From the NCBI GenBank assembly GCA_016278415.1, contig JADQBV010000381.1, forward strand, positions 1-8,137: a stretch of DNA of 8,137 nt, in the 5' to 3' direction. Both the position numbers and the translations under genes were made by a program. How positions within the stretch are numbered: the stretch's first letter is position 1; the number at the start of each line of letters is the position of its first letter. The notes under the pieces are model-generated. The model had not been told where the DNA came from and made no database searches. It worked only from the letters and a program-made list of their open reading frames with translations. Shown here piece after piece: positions 5,658-8,137 of this stretch. The DNA is from Halanaerobiales bacterium. Its GTDB lineage: Bacteria; Bacillota_F; Halanaerobiia; Halanaerobiales; DTU029.

Positions 5658-6824
5658 ATGAAAATAAAAAATTATTCTGATTTAAAAAACAATAACATAC
5701 GTAATATTTTAATCTCTCTATTACAACAAGGTCCCTTATCCAGGAGTGACTTGTCTTCATTAACGGGTCTTACGCCATCAGCAATTACAGCCCTTAGTAG
5801 AGAACTTATAGAAGCACAGTATATCGAAGAGGTTTCCCAGAGTTCTGTTCAAACTGGGGCAGGACGTCCACCTATTTTGTTGTCTTTAAGAAATAAATCC
5901 TATGTAGCCATTGGAGTAGAAGTCGGCGCTGAATTTATCAAATTTGGGATTATTGGACTGGCAGGTGAGCCTCACCTTATTAAAGTATATTCTAAGAAAA
6001 CGACCATTCCTGAAGAGGCTTTTCAATTAATTCTGGACTTTGTCCAGGATCAAAGCCAAATATTAGAAAAAAAAGGCGTAAATGTCATAGGAGTAGGCTT
6101 ATCCTTTCCTGGATTAATTGATTTAAACAAAAAATTAGTAAGATTTTCACCAAGCCTGGGATGGAAAAATGTCTCTGTTAAGAATTTCTTTGATGACAAG
6201 TTAACAATACCCATTATAGTTGATAACAATGTTAACTTCATGACTATCGGGGAAAAATGGTTTGGGCAAAGTAAAAATATTGAAACCCTTGCTTATATTT
6301 TCTTTGGAACTGGAATTGGTTTTGGCACAATATTGCCTAAGTTGGGTCTATTAAGAGGACAGAGTAATGGAGCAGGTGAATTAGGACATTGTACAATCTT
6401 ACCTAATGGACCCAGGTGTGTCTGCGGAAAAGATGGCTGCCTCGAGGCTATAATCTCTGAAAAATATCTAGTCTCAAAATACCTCTCTTCTCAAGATAAA
6501 ATAGTCTCTAAGGATATTAGTATTAATAAGCTAGTAGAGCTTGCAAAAGATGGGGATACTATAGCAGTTAGAATAGTAAATGAGGCTATTGAGTATCTAG
6601 GCATTGGTGTTTCACATATTTACAACTTATTTCAACCTGAAATAATCGTATTAAGTGGTAATAGTTTCCTTACATCTCCATTCACAATAGATTTGCTACA
6701 AAGGGCTACTGAAAAACATTGTTTTTCTAGTGATACTAAAATCAAATTCATTCATGATTCTTTTAAAGATGACCAAACTGTCATTGGTGCAGCAGCTGAA
6801 GTGTTTAAGGAGATCCTCTTATGA
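5658..6824 (+). CDS. ROK-family transcriptional repressor (XylR/NagC/Mlc-like)
   Basis: A 388-residue cytoplasmic sugar-responsive repressor. Residues about 14-57 form a winged helix-turn-helix (RNILISLLQQG, SRSDLSSLTGLTPSAITALS, then the GAGRPPILL wing motif at 67-75). The rest is a ROK sugar-binding domain: GVGLSFPGLID (145-155), FGTGIGFGTI (216-225), GAGELGH (238-244) and CVCGKDGCLEA (254-264). H244, C254, C256 and C261 have the zinc-ligand spacing of E. coli Mlc. The kinase features are degraded: the ENDAN motif reads DNNVN, so the catalytic aspartate is N191, and the N-terminal phosphate loop reads GVEVGAEF instead of GVDIGGT. It should therefore bind but not phosphorylate its effector. 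ATG 5658 is preceded by GGTGAT, a partial ribosome site. Divergent from the transporter operon, it is the obvious candidate to bind 5392-5428. The inducer is unknown, probably the imported sugar or a derivative. Confidence 0.93.
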   Translation: MKIKNYSDLKNNNIRNILISLLQQGPLSRSDLSSLTGLTPSAITALSRELIEAQYIEEVSQSSVQTGAGRPPILLSLRNKSYVAIGVEVGAEFIKFGIIGLAGEPHLIKVYSKKTTIPEEAFQLILDFVQDQSQILEKKGVNVIGVGLSFPGLIDLNKKLVRFSPSLGWKNVSVKNFFDDKLTIPIIVDNNVNFMTIGEKWFGQSKNIETLAYIFFGTGIGFGTILPKLGLLRGQSNGAGELGHCTILPNGPRCVCGKDGCLEAIISEKYLVSKYLSSQDKIVSKDISINKLVELAKDGDTIAVRIVNEAIEYLGIGVSHIYNLFQPEIIVLSGNSFLTSPFTIDLLQRATEKHCFSSDTKIKFIHDSFKDDQTVIGAAAEVFKEILL

Positions 6825-6856
6825 TTTATCGATAATAATGTAGGGTCTTTATGAAA

Positions 6857-6893
6857 GCCCCACCCGAAAAGTCCTTTGTGATTTGGGTGGGGT
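6857..6893. terminator. Probable hairpin terminator between convergent genes
   Basis: CCCCACCC (6858-6865) pairs perfectly with GGGTGGGG (6885-6892). G-U and A-U pairs extend the stem to about 12 bp, with a 13-base loop. It sits 32 bases after the repressor stop and 4 bases from the stop of the opposite gene, so it could end transcription from both sides. The T tracts are poor on both strands, so its efficiency as a factor-independent terminator is uncertain. Confidence 0.55.
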
Positions 6894-6897
6894 TGAT

Positions 6898-7350
6898 TCA
6901 CTCATAATTTTCTTCATGATATAGCCAGGAAGCAAATAAAGCAAAACCTAGACCATAAACCAAATGGGCAATTATAGTAACTACAATTCCAAGGAGTTCT
7001 TGAGGAATCTTTGTTTGTACTTCTTGTGCCAAAAGTGTTCCAAAAAGCCCTACCCAAACAGTCAATGTAAAGCCTATTCCTTTAAGCCAGATATAGTCTT
7101 TACCAGAAAAATATAGAATTATTACAAATACAACCCCTAAAACAGATGTTACAGTAAGGTCTGCTATTGCCCCAATGAAATATGCAACAGGTCTCTGCAG
7201 GTCTTCTTTTACTAGAAACCGAGATGCGGCTATTTGCCAAAAAACTACGTCTGTCATACCTAGAAGATACATTATGTAGTTGGAAATCAGTTTAACAAAA
7301 TTTGCAAGAATACCGATTATAGCACCAGTCATTAATCTATCTTTTAACAT
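6898..7350 (-). CDS. Small four-helix membrane protein of unknown function
   Basis: A 150-residue integral membrane protein. Hydrophobic segments lie at about 9-31 (GAIIGILANFVKLISNYIMY), 55-80 (YFIGAIADLTVTSVLGVVFV), 89-107 (GIGFTLTVWVGLFGTLLA) and 119-143 (LLGIVVTIIAHLVYGLGFAL). The loops are short, and the charged tail ends HEENYE. The general layout resembles small uncharacterised membrane proteins common in Firmicutes, but I cannot assign a family or transport activity. I chose ATG 7350: AGAGGTGATT lies immediately upstream, and the in-frame GTG at 7359 is part of that ribosome site. It is probably transcribed alone: it is convergent with the repressor, and 197 bases separate it from cheX. 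The start codon and ribosome site lie in one arm of an inverted repeat (7349-7398), described separately. Confidence 0.85.
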   Translation of the reverse strand: MLKDRLMTGAIIGILANFVKLISNYIMYLLGMTDVVFWQIAASRFLVKEDLQRPVAYFIGAIADLTVTSVLGVVFVIILYFSGKDYIWLKGIGFTLTVWVGLFGTLLAQEVQTKIPQELLGIVVTIIAHLVYGLGFALFASWLYHEENYE

Positions 7351-7398
7351 AATAATCACCTCTTTTTTATTATTTCCTAAATTAGAGGTGATTATTAT
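7349..7398 (-). promoter_or_regulatory. 15-bp inverted repeat covering ribosome site and start of the membrane-protein gene
   Basis: ATAATAATCACCTCT (7349-7363) and its exact reverse complement (7384-7398) are separated by 20 bases. In the message, the upstream arm pairs with the whole ribosome site (AGAGGTGATT) and the first two bases of the ATG. A TATAAT on the minus strand (7394-7399) overlaps the outer end of the dyad, without a good -35. If transcription begins from it (about 7387), the repeat acts as a DNA operator. If it begins further upstream, the RNA hairpin would hide the ribosome site. Confidence 0.6.
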
Positions 7399-7478
7399 AA
7401 TTTATTATCTGGAATACCAGCTTTGCTCCAAACATAATCTCCTGTATAACTGCTATCTGTATCTTTCTTACTTAGAGA
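7395..7478 (-). pseudogene. Possible C-terminal gene remnant (27 codons, no start)
   Basis: On the minus strand an open stretch after an in-frame TGA (7479-7481) encodes 27 residues ending SYTGDYVWSKAGIPDNKL and then two stops in a row. There is no start codon in frame. The residue mix (W, G, P, D, K) looks more protein-like than that of the surrounding AT-rich spacer. The end resembles slightly the C-terminus of the 194-residue protein at 181-765 (WQKAGLL versus WSKAGIP), but this could be chance. It may be the tail of a decayed gene or merely a fortuitous open frame. Confidence 0.22.
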
Positions 7479-7547
7479 TCACATTTTGGACCATATTTTT
7501 ACTTAAAAATATTTAACAACTGCTTGCTGACTTACTACCTAAAACCT

Positions 7548-8012
7548 TCACTGACCTTCTTCTACGGTTAAATATATTTCAAAACTATTATCTCTTTCTA
7601 TACAAAAGGGTAAGCCTATAAACTCTATTTGACTAGATACAGACATATTCCCTTCAATAGTTATTGGGGAGCTTATATTTATATGTTTATCAAAATTTGT
7701 AAAATTTGTAGCTGCATTACCCATTACCATATTTCCAAATTCGGAAATAGCGCTTTTAGCCATATCATCAATTTTTTCTATTACCATACCACCCATCATA
7801 GCTCCTACCACTTCTTTAATTGTTCTTTCATCAAATGAAAAAATACATTGACCCTTAAGATCACCAGTTATACCGATATTTATTATTAAGTTATCTAGAT
7901 CTTGAGTTGTACTTTTAATAAACGGTTCCCCACTTTTTATATCCTGGCTCAAAAAATTACAACCGACCGTCCTAACTGCTTCAATTATTGGATTAAAATA
8001 TTCTGATTCCAC
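7548..8012 (-). CDS. cheX: Chemotaxis phosphatase CheX
   Basis: A 154-residue cytoplasmic protein of the CheC/CheX/FliY phosphatase family, which dephosphorylates phospho-CheY to end the motor signal. The single catalytic helix is visible as SEFGNMVMGNAATNF (90-104), with the essential acidic and amide residues E91 and N94 in the E-x-x-N arrangement. One such motif and a full length of about 150 residues fit CheX rather than CheC, which has two motifs. The central GDLKGQCIFSFDE (50-62) and VVGAMMGGM (68-76) segments are also typical. The start is GTG 8010-8012, with AGAAGG eight bases upstream. It follows the end of a chemoreceptor gene by 43 bases, so the two are probably cotranscribed. This supports a dedicated adaptation unit for that receptor, or simply part of a motility cluster. 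I see no convincing terminator after it. Confidence 0.9.
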   Translation of the reverse strand: MESEYFNPIIEAVRTVGCNFLSQDIKSGEPFIKSTTQDLDNLIINIGITGDLKGQCIFSFDERTIKEVVGAMMGGMVIEKIDDMAKSAISEFGNMVMGNAATNFTNFDKHINISSPITIEGNMSVSSQIEFIGLPFCIERDNSFEIYLTVEEGQ

Positions 8013-8055
8013 TGGAACACCTTCTTTCTATAATCTACTTCATCTCTTTTGAATT

Positions 8056-8137
8056 CTATAACTTAAATTTAGAAACTTCTGCTGACAACTCATCTGCCAT
8101 ATCTGCCAGTTCTCTTGCTCCAGATACAATCTCTTGT
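8056..8137 (-). CDS. Methyl-accepting chemotaxis protein, C-terminal end (cut by window edge)
   Basis: The last 26 codons of a gene entering from the right edge, ending in TAG (8056-8058). They read QEIVSGARELADMADELSAE then VSKFKL. This is the characteristic end of chemoreceptors: the final turn of the methylation-helix coiled coil with small residues and E/Q-rich heptads (A/S-x-x-L-x-x-x-A-x-x-L), followed by the short 'L-x-x-x-V-x-x-F-K/R' tail. The sensing domain and the signalling hairpin tip are outside the window, so the ligand cannot be guessed. The cheX gene begins 43 bases further on. Confidence 0.85.
   Translation of the reverse strand, partial: QEIVSGARELADMADELSAEVSKFKL

Noticed and set aside
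6050..6241. Minus-strand open frame of 63 codons inside the ROK gene
   Set aside because: It lies wholly within the ROK domain and has no independent support.
6826..6835. Palindrome TTATCGATAA just after the ROK stop codon
   Set aside because: A 10-base self-complementary sequence with no spacer and no related copies nearby is likely to be chance.
7351..7359. In-frame GTG at 7359 as start of the membrane protein
   Set aside because: The GTG is part of the AGAGGTGATT ribosome site for ATG 7350.
7493..7512. AT-only hairpin (ATATTTTT/AAAAATAT with a 4-base loop) downstream of cheX
   Set aside because: No G/C pairs and no T tract after it on the minus strand; such palindromes are expected by chance in AT-rich spacers, so I do not call it a terminator.

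Overview
The window is AT-rich DNA from a low-GC, motile bacterium of the Firmicutes type: strong AGGAGG-like ribosome sites, some TTG and GTG starts, consensus sigma-A promoters, and a CheX phosphatase next to a chemoreceptor. The sugar-binding protein has an ordinary signal peptide and no lipobox cysteine. That is unusual for a single-membrane Gram-positive and would suit a diderm member such as the Halanaerobiales. This placement is an inference.

Layout from left to right. (1) 1-894, minus strand: the start of a GNAT-type acetyltransferase (cut by the window edge), preceded by a 194-residue conserved protein of unknown function, with an extended -10 promoter near 886-894. (2) 985-5453, minus strand: a four-gene operon read from a consensus promoter at 5425-5453. 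It encodes a CUT1 sugar-binding protein (AglE-like), two permeases (AglF-like and AglG-like) and an endonuclease/exonuclease/phosphatase-fold enzyme, and it ends at an intrinsic terminator (985-1017). No ATPase gene is present. (3) 5593-6824, plus strand: a divergently transcribed ROK-family repressor. (4) 6857-6893: a hairpin between convergent genes. (5) 6898-7398, minus strand: a small membrane protein whose start region lies inside a 15-bp inverted repeat. (6) 7548-8137, minus strand: cheX, preceded by the last 26 codons of a methyl-accepting chemotaxis protein.

How it fits together. The ROK protein most likely represses the transporter operon through a perfect 16-bp inverted repeat (5392-5428) that runs from the -10 box through the transcription start into the leader. 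The transporter probably imports an alpha-glucoside-like oligosaccharide using a shared ATPase encoded elsewhere. The cytoplasmic EEP enzyme is the only catabolic candidate in the operon, and its substrate is unknown.

The points most worth a second look are: the roughly 160-residue extracytoplasmic insert with a Cna-B/SdrD-B-like repeat in the first permease, at a different place from the E. coli MalF P2 loop; an 11-bp perfect GC-rich hairpin inside the first codons of that permease; the EEP enzyme in a sugar-uptake operon; and the inverted repeat covering the ribosome site of the small membrane protein.
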